A DNA stretch of 64,000 bases from an uncultured Lachnospiraceae bacterium (GCA_910588125.1 CAJUPI010000006.1:28202-92201); one strand, 5' to 3'; shown: positions 52,696 through 62,706, counted from the stretch's first letter. Notes: a model not told the origin generated them from the sequence alone. Program-made: numbers and translations.

Positions 52696-52724
52696 TTGAC
52701 ATTATTTTCTCACATTTGTATAAT
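52696..52724 (+). promoter_or_regulatory. Consensus promoter of the xylan-esterase gene
   Basis: Perfect TTGACA, 17 bases, perfect TATAAT, 78 bases before the ATG at 52803. Confidence 0.78.
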
Positions 52725-52802
52725 GATGCCTGGATAGAAAACAAAAATCCGGCAGATAAAAAAAGGAAAATATTGGGAGATATTAAAAAATGGGAGGAAG
52801 CT

Positions 52803-53573
52803 ATGGAAAAAGAATATGATCTGTTTCTGTTTTGCGGTCAGTCTAATATGGCCGGACGGGGAGTTGTTTCAGAGCAATGGCCGGAGGCTGCGCCTGAGAT
52901 TATATCCGGGGCAGGTATGGAATACCGTGCGATTTCGGATCCAAAATGCCTGCACATGGTAGAGGAACCCTTTGGTGGTGAGGAAAACAATCCGGATGGA
53001 ATTTGTGAACCGGGGATGAAAACCGGATCCATGGTAACATCTTTTATCAATGCTTATTATGTAAAGACAAAGACGCCGGTTATCGGGGTTTCGGCCAGCA
53101 AAGGAGGTTCGGCGATCTGTGAGTGGCAGGGAGACAGAGATTATCTGTCGGATGCGCTTATGCGTCTGAAGCGGGCGGAGAAATATTTGGAAGATGAAAG
53201 AATCCGTATCCGCCATCGCTATTTGCTTTGGTGCCAGGGAGAGACGGATGGAGATCTGGGAACGTCTCCGGAGAATTATAAGGCTTTATTTAAAAAAATG
53301 TTTTTTCAGCTTAAAGATAAAGGAATTGAGGCCTGCTTTTTGATTACCATCGGTGAATACAATGGAGAAAAAGGATTTGATTATTCCGCAATTCGCCGTG
53401 CACAGCTGGAATTGACAGCAGAGCTTTCTGATGTTTTATTAGTTTGTGATGATTTTCATATTATGCGCAGCCGCGGTCTGATGAAGGATGAATTTCATTA
53501 TTATCAAAAAGCTTATAATGAGGTGGGGACAGCGGCAGGAACCAGGGCAGGGGAACTGGTAAATGCGCTGTGA
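52803..53573 (+). CDS. SASA-family carbohydrate esterase (acetylxylan esterase type)
   Basis: 256 residues, SGNH-fold esterase of the sialate O-acetylesterase/acetylxylan esterase family (PF03629). GQSNMAGRG (Ser14) is the nucleophile block, followed by SASKGGSAICEW, WCQGETDG and the late KDEFHY with the likely catalytic Asp/His. No signal peptide, so it acts on imported acetylated oligosaccharides. Start at 52803 because the longer frame begins upstream of the promoter -10. It opens a module with the YesM/YesN pair, an ABC importer and GH115. Confidence 0.88.
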   Translation: MEKEYDLFLFCGQSNMAGRGVVSEQWPEAAPEIISGAGMEYRAISDPKCLHMVEEPFGGEENNPDGICEPGMKTGSMVTSFINAYYVKTKTPVIGVSASKGGSAICEWQGDRDYLSDALMRLKRAEKYLEDERIRIRHRYLLWCQGETDGDLGTSPENYKALFKKMFFQLKDKGIEACFLITIGEYNGEKGFDYSAIRRAQLELTAELSDVLLVCDDFHIMRSRGLMKDEFHYYQKAYNEVGTAAGTRAGELVNAL

Positions 53574-53687
53574 GCAGTGGGTGTATTTTGTGTTCAGAAC
53601 GGAGTACAGCACAGAAAGTGGCTGCTGGAAAAGGCCACCAAAAGGTGAATAACTACTGGAAACCATTACGAAAAGGAGCCCAAAGTT

Positions 53688-55481
53688 TTGAAATTGGCAG
53701 ATAATTGGAGAAACAGATTTCGGGATACCAGGCTCTCCCGGAAGATCACGATAACCTTTCTGGCTGCAGCCTTGCTGCTCTGTGCTATTATGGCTGCCGC
53801 CCTGCAGATCACCTTCCGCATCTATGACAACTATCTTTACGAGAAATCCCAGGCAGAGCTGGATTTTTTTGCCCAGCAGGTTAATGCTAAGTTGTCGCAG
53901 ATCGAGGAGCTGACGGTTTCTATTGCCACCGGCAGTGAAGTCCAGAACCAATTGTCCCGGATGCAGGAGATGGAATATCTTTCTCCCGAGTATAACTACG
54001 CCAGGCAACAGCTGATGACGATTCTACAAAATAAAATTTTTTCCCAGGATATTATTAAGAATGTGATTTACACAGATCAGAACCAGATCACATTTATGGC
54101 AGGGACCTATACAGGAGAGCTGGACTCACAGGTGAGGGAAAGGCTTTTGCAGCAATTTCATGAAAAGAGTGGCGGTTATGTGCTCCTTTCTCCTGCCGGG
54201 GACTATCCTTATTTGATCTCGGGACGGGATATCCTGGAGGTGAAAAATGCTACCTTAAGCTATCTGGGAAGCTTGATTTTCACCAGTGATATCGGAGCGT
54301 GGATTGGGAAGAAGGCCAATGAACTGGGGGCGGAACATGCCACTCTTCTGGTTTATTCAGATCGGGGGATGATCTATCAGGAGGAGGAAGGGGACGGCCT
54401 GGAATTGCCGGAGCTGACAGAGGAAAGAGGCTGGAAGGTGATTTCCCTTCAGGGGGAACGCACCTTTTTGTGTTATGAGAAGTCCCGGGAGACCGGCTGG
54501 ATGTATGTGAATTATTTTCCATATTCAGAAATATACGGGCAGGTACTTATACTGCGCTATGTGATTTTTACGGTGATTGCCTTTGTTTTTATGGGGGCTG
54601 TGTTATTTTTGCAGCGGATTTCGGCGGCTATCACCAGGCCATTAGAGCAGTTGATTCAGACGATGAAGGTGGTGGAGCAAGGAGATTTTAAGGGGGCAAA
54701 GAAGCTGCTTCCCTCCCATCCGGCAAAGGATGAAACTGGCAGCCTGACCCGGGAATTTGATACGATGCTGACTCAGATTGATATCCTGATTCATGAAAAT
54801 TATGAGAAACAGTTTCTGCTCAAGGACACCAGGTATAAAATGCTTCAGTCCCAGATTAATCCTCATTTTTTGTATAATACCTTAAATTCCCTAAACTGGA
54901 TGGTAAAGGCGGGAGATTCCGGGGATGCGTCCCGGATGATAGTGGAGCTGGGAAGCCTGCTTCGGGGAGTGCTTTCTAAAAAAATGTATGTGAATGCAGA
55001 AGAGGAGCTGGCTATGTTGGAAAGCTATATGGCCATTCAGCAGTTCCGGTATAAGAGCAGAGCCCGGTTTATGGTGGAAAAAAGCGGAGTATTGGCGGAT
55101 TATTACGTACCCAAAATGATTCCTCAGCCATTGGTGGAGAATGCTATCAGCTATGGGGTAGACCGTTCCCTGACTATGTGTGATGTGGTGGTAGAAGCAA
55201 GGGAGCGGGAGGATACTCTTTTGTTTGCAGTTACAGACCAGGGGCCGGGGATGATGCCTCAGGAGTTGGAGCGTGTGAGAAATGGAACTTGTAAGCCTAA
55301 GGGACATGGCATCGGCCTTGCCAATATCAGGGAACGGCTGGCGATGGTTTCCCCTGAATGTACGTTGACGGTGGAGAGTGTGCCGGGGGAGGGGACGAAG
55401 GTTATGATTGAGATTCCCCGGTTGGAGGAGGAGCCGAAGCCCGGTCAGGGACAGTCAGAAAAGGAGCCGGAACATGGATAA
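53688..55481 (+). CDS. YesM-type sensor histidine kinase
   Basis: 597-residue LytS/YesM-class kinase: TM1 at about 20-40, a large extracytoplasmic sensor domain to about 285, TM2 at about 288-310, HAMP, then the His-kinase block MLQSQINPHFLYNTLNSLNWM and the HATPase motifs VENAISYGV, TDQGPGMM and KGHGIGLANIRERL. The start codon is TTG, with AAAAGGAG 9 bases ahead and no ATG near. Its stop overlaps the start of the response regulator by 8 bases. Such pairs sense extracellular sugars and drive the neighbouring importer. Confidence 0.9.
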   Translation: MKLADNWRNRFRDTRLSRKITITFLAAALLLCAIMAAALQITFRIYDNYLYEKSQAELDFFAQQVNAKLSQIEELTVSIATGSEVQNQLSRMQEMEYLSPEYNYARQQLMTILQNKIFSQDIIKNVIYTDQNQITFMAGTYTGELDSQVRERLLQQFHEKSGGYVLLSPAGDYPYLISGRDILEVKNATLSYLGSLIFTSDIGAWIGKKANELGAEHATLLVYSDRGMIYQEEEGDGLELPELTEERGWKVISLQGERTFLCYEKSRETGWMYVNYFPYSEIYGQVLILRYVIFTVIAFVFMGAVLFLQRISAAITRPLEQLIQTMKVVEQGDFKGAKKLLPSHPAKDETGSLTREFDTMLTQIDILIHENYEKQFLLKDTRYKMLQSQINPHFLYNTLNSLNWMVKAGDSGDASRMIVELGSLLRGVLSKKMYVNAEEELAMLESYMAIQQFRYKSRARFMVEKSGVLADYYVPKMIPQPLVENAISYGVDRSLTMCDVVVEAREREDTLLFAVTDQGPGMMPQELERVRNGTCKPKGHGIGLANIRERLAMVSPECTLTVESVPGEGTKVMIEIPRLEEEPKPGQGQSEKEPEHG

Positions 55482-57057
55482 GCAATTATATAAGATATTG
55501 ATTGTGGATGACGAAGAAATTGAGCGGGAAGGTATGGCTGGCCTGATTGAATGGGAACAATATGGTATGATTCTGGTGGGAACGGCCTGGAATGGCATTG
55601 AGGGCCTGGAAAAGATACGGACTCTTAGCCCGGATATTGTACTGACGGATATTAAGATGCCAGGGATGGATGGGATCGAGTTGATTCAGAATACCAGGGA
55701 GCAGATGCCATGGGTGGAATTTGTGGTTCTGTCCGGCTATGGGGAATATGAGTACACCAGCAAGGCTATGGAGCAGGGGATCCGCTATTATCTGATGAAG
55801 CCCTGTGATGAGAGGCAGATTTTGGAGGTGCTGGATAAGGTAATAGCGCAGATTATTCAAAAACGTTCCAGAAAGGAGCAAGAGGAGTCGTACCGGAGTA
55901 CTGTGGCGCGGCTTTTGCCGAAGGCCAGGGAACAGCTGTTTCGGGATATGATTTACGGAGAGACATTTAAGGAACAGGATTTTCGATTGTTTGCAGCGGA
56001 GCATGATGTGAAGAATATTTCTGTGCAGCTTCTGGCATTTTTCCGGGAAACAGGTTTTGACTATCTGGAACAGTTCATTTTACAGAATATTATTAATGAA
56101 CAGATTGGCAACACTTGTGTGCTTTTGTATGCCTATGTCCAGAACCAGATGCTTTTTATGCTGGACGAGCGGGCAGCACAGGTGGAAGAAAGTGTCCAGA
56201 TGCTGAAAAGGGAGCTGGGAAAACGCAATCCGGTGCCAATTTTTACTGCGATCAGCAAGGCCGGCAGGATCGGTGATATCCGTCCTCTCTATGAGCAGAT
56301 AGAAGAATTGCTGCGGATCGGCCAGGCAGAAGGCAGAAGCGGCCTTCTTTCTTATCAGACCTTTGTCCGGGCGGAGAGTATAGCTAAGGGAGTGGTGGAC
56401 TTTCGGCGAATTCGGGATGCACAAGAGGATACGGAATTGTTGCGGGAGCTTTATTTTATCTTTGTGAGAATGAGGCGCCGGAATTTTAGCCTGGAACAGC
56501 AGGCAGAGATGGCTGTGTGGGTTGGCAAGGTGCTGTACGGAAAGACAATGGATATATCCTGGGAGGATATCCGGAAAACAGGGGAGAATATAAAGGATGG
56601 AGAATCCGGACGAATCGGGCAAGAACGGGAATTGTACAGGCAGACAGCCTTTTTTCTGGCAGAATGTAAAGGTTTGGGCCACGGGGAAGGCAAGGAGCAG
56701 CAACGGGTTCAGGAGATGGTTTTTGCCACCTTCCAGTATTTGGCTTATCAGCCTTTAAATCTTCGTTTTCTGGCGGGGCAGGTGCTTTACCGGAACGAGG
56801 AGCATCTAAGCAGGACATTTCATAAGGTGATGCAATGCAAATATTCAACATGGCTGATTGATGAGCGTGTGGAGATGGCAAAACGGCTTTTGCAGGAGGA
56901 ACCGGATTTGAAGATATCTGTCCTGGCGGAGCTGGTTGGTTATGCGCCGGACGGGTAGTATTTTTCCAAGGTGTTCCATAAGGTAACGGGAATGACGCCG
57001 GCAGAATACCGGGGAGGACTGCGACAGACTGGATGTTTTCGGGATATAAAAGAATAG
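55474..57057 (+). pseudogene. YesN-type response regulator interrupted by an amber codon
   Basis: Receiver domain (KILIVDDEEIEREG, Asp59 in LTDIKMPGMDG), a long linker, and a C-terminal AraC helix-turn-helix. The frame stops at a TAG (56956-56958) inside the second HTH, after VGYAPDG. The same frame continues beyond it with YFSKVFHKVTGMTPAEYRGG to a stop at 57055-57057, the exact end expected for this family. The intact protein would be 527 residues; the product to the amber is 494. The codon replaced is probably Tyr or Gln. The ATG at 55474 overlaps the kinase stop. Confidence 0.85.
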
Positions 57058-57071
57058 AGTGTTTTTTACAG

Positions 57072-57109
57072 AAAACCGATTTTTTCAAATGGAAAAAGTC
57101 GGTTTTTTT
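57072..57109 (+). terminator. Intrinsic terminator after the two-component pair
   Basis: AAAACCGA(57072-57079)/TCGGTTTT(57099-57106) with inner TTTTTC/GAAAAA pairing and an ACAG-flanked stem, then seven T residues (57103-57109). It separates yesMN from the importer operon. Confidence 0.8.
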
Positions 57110-57226
57110 CAATGGTTCTTCCGGTTAATTCCATGTTCGGTATGCTCTTAGTTTGGTAAAATACAACATGGAAAGATAAAAATTTGTGAGATTTTATGAG
57201 AGAACTCACAGAGAAAGGGGATTTTT

Positions 57227-58597
57227 ATGGAAAAAAGAACAATGGCACTACTTCTTTCCATGGGTATGGCAGCATCTTTGCTGACTGGCTGCGGCGGAGG
57301 AAATACGGATTCGGGAAGCACGGCTGCGGCGGGGGAAAACAGTGGGGCTGTCACGACAACAGGAGCAGCAGAGGGAGGAAGCGGGGATGCAGTGACTCTG
57401 AAATTCACCTGGTGGGGTTCTCAGTCCCGGCATGATTACACCCAAAAGATTCTGGATGCCTACACGGCAGAGCATCCTGACATTACCTTTGAAGCAGTTC
57501 CGGCCGGATGGGACGGATATTTTGACAAGCTTTCCACAGAAGCCGCCTCTGGTTCTATGCCAGATATTGTGCAAATGGACTATCTTTACATTTCCACCTA
57601 TGCAAAAAACAATTCCATTGCCGATTTGCAGCCTTATATCGATGACAAGACCATTGACGTGTCAGGAATTGACGAGGCGCTGTTAAACAGTGCAAACATT
57701 AATGGAAAGATGGCCGGGCTGGTACTCTCGACCTCCCTGGTTACGTTCCCCTATAACCCGGAGGTACTGGAAAAGGCCGGGGTGGCCGAGCCGGACTCCA
57801 GTTGGACATGGGATGATTTTATTGCCCTGAATCAGAAGCTGAAGGAGGCAGGTGTGACGGACGCAGCGGTGATCAATCCCACTCTGGACACAAATTTGTT
57901 CCATTACTGGGTGTGCCAGCACGGAGGAAAGCTGTTTGCTGATGACCAGAAATCGCTTGGTTATGCGGATGATCAGATTCTGGTAGATTATATCAGGATG
58001 TTTAAAGACGCTATGGATCAGGATCTGGTTCCTACGCCGGACGAGATGGGACAGATCGATACTCTTGGATTAGAAGCAGGACCAGTGGTGACAGGAGAAG
58101 GAGCATTTACCCAGAACTGGAATAACTACTCCACCCTGGTGGCGAAAGCCAATGACAAGATTAAGATGGTTACCCCGCCCACTATTGGTGCGGATGACAA
58201 AAAGGGACTGTGGATGAAGCCAGGTATGTTTTTATCCATTTCCGAGACATCTCCCCACAAGAAAGAGGCAGCGGAATTTATTAACTGGTTCTTAAATTCT
58301 GAAACAGCTAATGACATTATGATGGCAGAGCGGGGAACGCCTTCCTCCTCTATGGCCAGGGACTATTTGTCAAATTCTGGGAAGATGGCCCCTTGGCAGC
58401 AGGATATGTTTGCCTATGTGGATATGGCAGCTAAGATGGCCGGCGAAACTCCGGCTCCGGATCCCACCGGTATGTCAGAGGTGAATAAGGTGTTTGCAGA
58501 CGCCTGTAATGCGGCCTTTTATGACCAGATGAGTCCGGAGGATGCGGCGGCTTCCTTCCGCAAAAAGGCAGATGAAATTCTGACGAGAAATAATTAA
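57227..58597 (+). CDS. Sugar ABC transporter substrate-binding lipoprotein
   Basis: 456 residues, family 1 solute-binding protein. Signal peptide with lipobox LTGC (Cys22), a Ser/Gly/Ala linker to about 52, then VTLKFTWWGSQSRHDYTQKILDAY and the rest of the fold, with HPDITFEAVPAGWDGYFDKL and DIVQMDYLYISTYA. GAAAGGGG precedes the ATG. The substrate is probably a xylo- or aldouronic oligosaccharide, judging by GH115 and esterase neighbours (inference). Confidence 0.93.
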   Translation: MEKRTMALLLSMGMAASLLTGCGGGNTDSGSTAAAGENSGAVTTTGAAEGGSGDAVTLKFTWWGSQSRHDYTQKILDAYTAEHPDITFEAVPAGWDGYFDKLSTEAASGSMPDIVQMDYLYISTYAKNNSIADLQPYIDDKTIDVSGIDEALLNSANINGKMAGLVLSTSLVTFPYNPEVLEKAGVAEPDSSWTWDDFIALNQKLKEAGVTDAAVINPTLDTNLFHYWVCQHGGKLFADDQKSLGYADDQILVDYIRMFKDAMDQDLVPTPDEMGQIDTLGLEAGPVVTGEGAFTQNWNNYSTLVAKANDKIKMVTPPTIGADDKKGLWMKPGMFLSISETSPHKKEAAEFINWFLNSETANDIMMAERGTPSSSMARDYLSNSGKMAPWQQDMFAYVDMAAKMAGETPAPDPTGMSEVNKVFADACNAAFYDQMSPEDAAASFRKKADEILTRNN

Positions 58598-58695
58598 CAG
58601 GATAGAGCTGGCGCTCCCGGGATTTCTGTTTCGGATTTGACAGAATTCCGGGAGCGTGTCAAAGCAGGAAAAGTTGCAAAGGGGGAAAAATTAAA

Positions 58696-59598
58696 ATGGC
58701 AAAATTGGGGAAATTCCATCATTATAAAAGAAAAGACAACATTGCAGGTTATCTTTTTCTTGCTCCATGGATTTTTGGATTTCTTTTGATGTGGCTGATA
58801 CCGGCCATTATCTCTATCTATTATTCTTTCACAGATTTTAATCTGTTAAACACGCCGTCTGTTATCGGGCTTGGCAATTATCAGCGTATTTTTACTCAGG
58901 ATGATACCTTCTGGCAGGCGTTGAAGGTAACCTTTACCTATGTATTGCTGCTGGTTCCTCTGCGGCTGGCCTTTGCCCTGTTTGTGGCCATGCTGCTGAA
59001 TCAGAAACACAAAGGGCTTGGCCTGTACCGGACGTTGTATTATGTGCCTTCTATTATTGGTGGAAGCATTGCCGTATCAATTGTATGGAAACAGCTTTTT
59101 GGCAACAAAGGCGTGATGATGTCTCTGCTCGGCCTGTTGGGAATCCAGCAGAAGACATCATTGTTGGGAAATCCCAGGACGGCCCTGATGGTGATCGTGA
59201 TCATGGGAGTATGGCAGTTTGGTTCTTCCATGCTGATCTTTCTGTCAGCCTTAAAGCAGATTCCTTATTCCTTGTATGAATCAGCCATGGTGGATGGAGG
59301 AAAGCCCTGGCAGGTGTTTACAAGGATTACGTTGCCCATGTTGACGCCTACCATTTTCTTTAATCTGATTTTACAGATTATCAATGGCTTCCGGGTATTT
59401 ACGGAAAGCTATGTAATCACAGACGGCGGGCCATTGGATAGTACTCTTTCCTATGTGCTTTATTTGTACCGGCGGGCATTTACTTATTTTGATATGGGCT
59501 ATAGCTGTGCCCTGGCCTGGGTGCTGGTAGCGATCATTGCCGTATTTACCGTGATTCTCTTTAAAACTCAGAACAACTGGGTTCATTATGAAAGCTGA
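58696..59598 (+). CDS. ABC sugar transporter permease (MalF type)
   Basis: 300 residues, six transmembrane helices, EAA loop LYESAMVDGGKPWQVFTRITLPML. It starts YLFLAPWIFGFLLMWLIPAIISIYYS, typical of CUT1 permeases. The second permease gene begins 11 bases after its stop. Confidence 0.93.
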   Translation: MAKLGKFHHYKRKDNIAGYLFLAPWIFGFLLMWLIPAIISIYYSFTDFNLLNTPSVIGLGNYQRIFTQDDTFWQALKVTFTYVLLLVPLRLAFALFVAMLLNQKHKGLGLYRTLYYVPSIIGGSIAVSIVWKQLFGNKGVMMSLLGLLGIQQKTSLLGNPRTALMVIVIMGVWQFGSSMLIFLSALKQIPYSLYESAMVDGGKPWQVFTRITLPMLTPTIFFNLILQIINGFRVFTESYVITDGGPLDSTLSYVLYLYRRAFTYFDMGYSCALAWVLVAIIAVFTVILFKTQNNWVHYES

Positions 59599-59608
59599 GG
59601 TGAAATCC

Positions 59609-60454
59609 ATGAGAAAAAAGGAGCAAATCCATTCGGTTACTTTTCATGTGGGGGCCTGCCTTTTGGGCTTTATCATGATTTATCCTCTTTTATGGCTGTT
59701 AGCAAGTTCCTTTAAGAGCAACGATGTCATGTTTCAGGATGCCTATTCTCTGATTCCCAAAGTCTGGGATGCGGCAACCAACTATAAGAGCGGGCTGGAA
59801 GGAGTGGGAGGCGTTTCCTTTGGTACCTTCTTTATGAATACTATTGTGGTAACGATTGCAGGAACAGCAGGATGTGTGTTTATTTCTCTGCTGGCCGCCT
59901 ATGCCTTTACCAGGATCAAGTTCTGGGGTTCTGGTTTTCTCTTTGGCTGTGTAATGATGACCATGATGATTCCCCCGCAAGTGATGGTGGTTCCCCAGTA
60001 CATTATCCTAAAAAAGCTTGGCTTGATTGATACCCGGATTGCCCTGGTACTTCCCTGGTTTTTCGGTGGCGCCTTCTTTATCTTTCTGATGGTTCAGTTC
60101 TTTCGGGGAATTCCCAGAGAATTGGACGAGGCAGCTATGATTGACGGTTGCGGGAAGGCGGGGATTTTATTCCGGGTACTGGTTCCGGTAGTGAAGCCGG
60201 CTCTGGTCACGGCATCTATTTTTGCCTTTTACTGGATTTGGCAGGATTTCTTCCAGCCACTGATCTTTATGAGTACTACAAAGAAATTTACCATTTCGCT
60301 GGCATTGAATATGTATCTGGATCCCAATTCCTACAATAATTATGGCGGGCTGTTTGCCATGTCGGTGATATCTCTGCTGCCAGTGGTTATCTTCTTTATT
60401 ATTTTTCAGAAGTATCTGGTGGACGGGATTGCCATGGACGGGATCAAGGGATAA
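59609..60454 (+). CDS. ABC sugar transporter permease (MalG type)
   Basis: 281 residues with six transmembrane helices and EAA loop LDEAAMIDGCGKAGILFRVLVP. The start at 59609 (with GAGG 9 bases ahead) is preferred to the in-frame ATG at 59588, which lies inside the upstream gene and has no site. It ends 28 bases before the GH115 gene; no ATPase gene follows. Confidence 0.92.
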   Translation: MRKKEQIHSVTFHVGACLLGFIMIYPLLWLLASSFKSNDVMFQDAYSLIPKVWDAATNYKSGLEGVGGVSFGTFFMNTIVVTIAGTAGCVFISLLAAYAFTRIKFWGSGFLFGCVMMTMMIPPQVMVVPQYIILKKLGLIDTRIALVLPWFFGGAFFIFLMVQFFRGIPRELDEAAMIDGCGKAGILFRVLVPVVKPALVTASIFAFYWIWQDFFQPLIFMSTTKKFTISLALNMYLDPNSYNNYGGLFAMSVISLLPVVIFFIIFQKYLVDGIAMDGIKG

Positions 60455-60481
60455 AACTATCGAAAAAGAGGGCAGGAGAAA

Positions 60482-62515
60482 ATGTGTATAAAATTATTTT
60501 CAGACACAAAAATTCTTGCTGCAGATCAGCCGTTGTCAGTACTACTGGCGGCGGCTGATTTGGCAAGAGACTTAAAAAAAGCCTGTAGTCTTTCTGCAAA
60601 AGAGGGGGAGAGGCAAGGAGAGACGGGAATCTGTAAGGGCATCCGCCTGAGAAAGAAAAAACAGGAGAAAGAATGTTACCGGCTTTTTGTAGAGGGAGAG
60701 GAATTAGTCTGCGAGGCATCGGATCATTTGGGATTTATTTATGGAATTTATGAGATCAGCCGGGAATTGCTTGGTGTCGAAAATTTCTGGTTCTGGAATG
60801 ATCAGCCCATTCCGTCAAAGAGCTTTCGGCAGGTGGAAAAAGATTACCATAGGCAGTCAAAGCCTTTTGCCGTTCGGCTTCGGGGATGGTTTATCAATGA
60901 TGAGGTTCTCCTGCACACCTGGAAAGTAGAACAGAGGAAGGAAGGACCCTGGGAGATGGCTATAGAGGCGCTGCTTCGCTGTGGAGGAAATATGGTGATT
61001 CCGGGGACAGATAAGAATGCCAGGCTCAACCGCAGGCTGGTTTTTGAACGTGGACTGTATCTGACTCACCATCATGCAGAGCCACTGGGGGCAGAGATGT
61101 TTGCCAGAGCCTATCCGGATTTGACGCCGTCCTATGACCAGTACGGAGAAAAATACCGGCAGCTGTGGGAGGAGGCTATCCAGGAGCAAAAGGGACAGCA
61201 GGTGGTCTGGAATATTGGATTTAGGGGGCAGGAGGATGTGCCTTTCTGGGAAAATGACCCTGGCTACGACACGCCGGCTGCCAGGGGAAAACTGATCAGC
61301 AGATTAATCCGTCTTCAATATGATATGGTAAAAAGAGACGATCCGAATAGTATCTGCTGTACCAATCTGTATGGCGAAATCATGGAGCTGTACCAAGAAA
61401 AACTGCTGCAGCTTCCAGAAGATGTGATTCTTATCTGGGCGGACAATGGTTTTGGGAAAATGGTGACGCGGAGGCAGGAAAATCACAATCCGAGGATACC
61501 GGCTCTGCCGCGGGAAAGGGCAGAAGGCAGGCACGGGATATATTATCATGTATCTTTTTATGATCTGCAGGCCGCCAATCACATGACTATGCTGTCCAAT
61601 TCGCCGGAGTTTGTCAAGAAAGAACTGATGGAGGTAAGGAAACGCGGGATGAGCGAATATTGGCTCATCAATTGTTCTAATATTAAGCCTCATGTGTATT
61701 ATCTGGATTTGCTTTCTCTATTGTGGCGGGAGGGGGATGCGGATTTGGAGGAACACCTGCAAAGCTATATAGCAGCTTATTATGGCAGGGAGAATAAGAG
61801 AGAGATCGCTTCCTGCTTTCGGAGATATTTTTCTTCTGCTTTGGCTTATGGTTCCCATGAGGATGACCATGCGGGGGAACAGTTTGCCAATCATGTGTGC
61901 CGGATTCTGGTTTCTCAGTATATGCGGGACGATAAGAAGCGAGCGATGGAATTATTGTGGGCGACAGATGAGGAGACGCTGCGGGGGCAGATTAGCTGGT
62001 ATTTATCTCTATGCCGCCAGGCAGAGGAAAGCTATCGGGAGCTTTTGCAGCAATGTGAGAGAACAGATACGTATCTGGATGGGCAGGAGAGAGAGCTGTT
62101 TCGTGATTCCCTGCTGCTTCAGGCCCGTATTCAGGCCGGATGCTACCGGGGAGCCAGTCTGGTTATGCAAGGGCTTTGGCAGGCGTTGGAGGAAAATTAC
62201 CAAAAGGCGTTTTATTTGGTGGGAAAAGGACGTAAAAGCTATCTGGAAGCCAATCAGTCCATGCGGGACAGAGAACATGGCAAATGGCATGGTTTTTATG
62301 ATAATGAATGCCTGACAGATATCAAACAAACTGCCTGGGTGTTGGATGGATTGATGAGCTATATTCGGAATCTGGGTGACGGGCCTCATTATTTTCAATG
62401 GCAGAGGGAGTTTTTGTATCCCGAGGAGGACAGGAGAGTGATGCTGGTGATGAATATGGAAAATCATCTGCGAGACGGTGAGCTGTTTGCATTGATGGAA
62501 ATGCGATGGGGATGA
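60482..62515 (+). CDS. GH115-family alpha-glucuronidase
   Basis: 677 residues, intracellular, likely removing (4-O-methyl-)glucuronic acid from the side chains of xylooligosaccharides. Visible blocks: FWFWNDQPI, VRLRGWFINDEVLLHTW, NIGFRGQEDVPFW, the catalytic-region WADNGFGKM and IYYHVSFYD, then LINCSNIKPHVYYLDL. It is shorter than many GH115 enzymes (about 800-950 residues), which carry an extra C-terminal domain. Together with the SASA esterase it would strip acetyl and glucuronosyl groups from imported xylan fragments. AGGAGAAA precedes the ATG. Confidence 0.9.
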   Translation: MCIKLFSDTKILAADQPLSVLLAAADLARDLKKACSLSAKEGERQGETGICKGIRLRKKKQEKECYRLFVEGEELVCEASDHLGFIYGIYEISRELLGVENFWFWNDQPIPSKSFRQVEKDYHRQSKPFAVRLRGWFINDEVLLHTWKVEQRKEGPWEMAIEALLRCGGNMVIPGTDKNARLNRRLVFERGLYLTHHHAEPLGAEMFARAYPDLTPSYDQYGEKYRQLWEEAIQEQKGQQVVWNIGFRGQEDVPFWENDPGYDTPAARGKLISRLIRLQYDMVKRDDPNSICCTNLYGEIMELYQEKLLQLPEDVILIWADNGFGKMVTRRQENHNPRIPALPRERAEGRHGIYYHVSFYDLQAANHMTMLSNSPEFVKKELMEVRKRGMSEYWLINCSNIKPHVYYLDLLSLLWREGDADLEEHLQSYIAAYYGRENKREIASCFRRYFSSALAYGSHEDDHAGEQFANHVCRILVSQYMRDDKKRAMELLWATDEETLRGQISWYLSLCRQAEESYRELLQQCERTDTYLDGQERELFRDSLLLQARIQAGCYRGASLVMQGLWQALEENYQKAFYLVGKGRKSYLEANQSMRDREHGKWHGFYDNECLTDIKQTAWVLDGLMSYIRNLGDGPHYFQWQREFLYPEEDRRVMLVMNMENHLRDGELFALMEMRWG

Positions 62516-62527
62516 AGGTAGAATCAC

Positions 62528-62700
62528 CAATGTCATTAAGCTTAGCTCTGAGAATACTCAGCCATGGAAAAAGCAGCAGACCATTTCCGGCTTTTTCCCG
62601 CTCCTTTTCCATGGCGTACCTTCTGAGAAAATTAACGAAATGAAATGATACCAGGGTCAGATCCGCAAAAATACCTTTTGCCCCTAACGCCATGACATTG
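62528..62700. repeat. Family B palindrome, rearranged copy
   Basis: CAATGTCATTAAG at the left and GACATTG at the right. The arms share CTCTGAGAATACTCAGCCATGG and the CCATGGCGTACCTTCTGAG complement with copies 1 and 2. About 55 bases (from around 62640) interrupt the right arm. Flanking decamers GTAGAATCAC and GCTGAATTAC agree at 7 of 10, perhaps a decayed target duplication. It sits between the convergent GH115 and PNPOx genes. Confidence 0.7.
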
Positions 62701-62706
62701 GCTGAA

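Noticed and set aside
52674..52802. N-terminal extension of the SASA esterase
   Set aside because: The extension begins upstream of the perfect TTGACA/TATAAT promoter, so it cannot be translated from that transcript, and it has no site.
56956..56958. Pyrrolysine or selenocysteine-type recoding at the yesN stop
   Set aside because: TAG is used as an ordinary stop in this window (for example GerMN and the secreted protein), and no pyl gene or recoding element was seen; decay or error is simpler.
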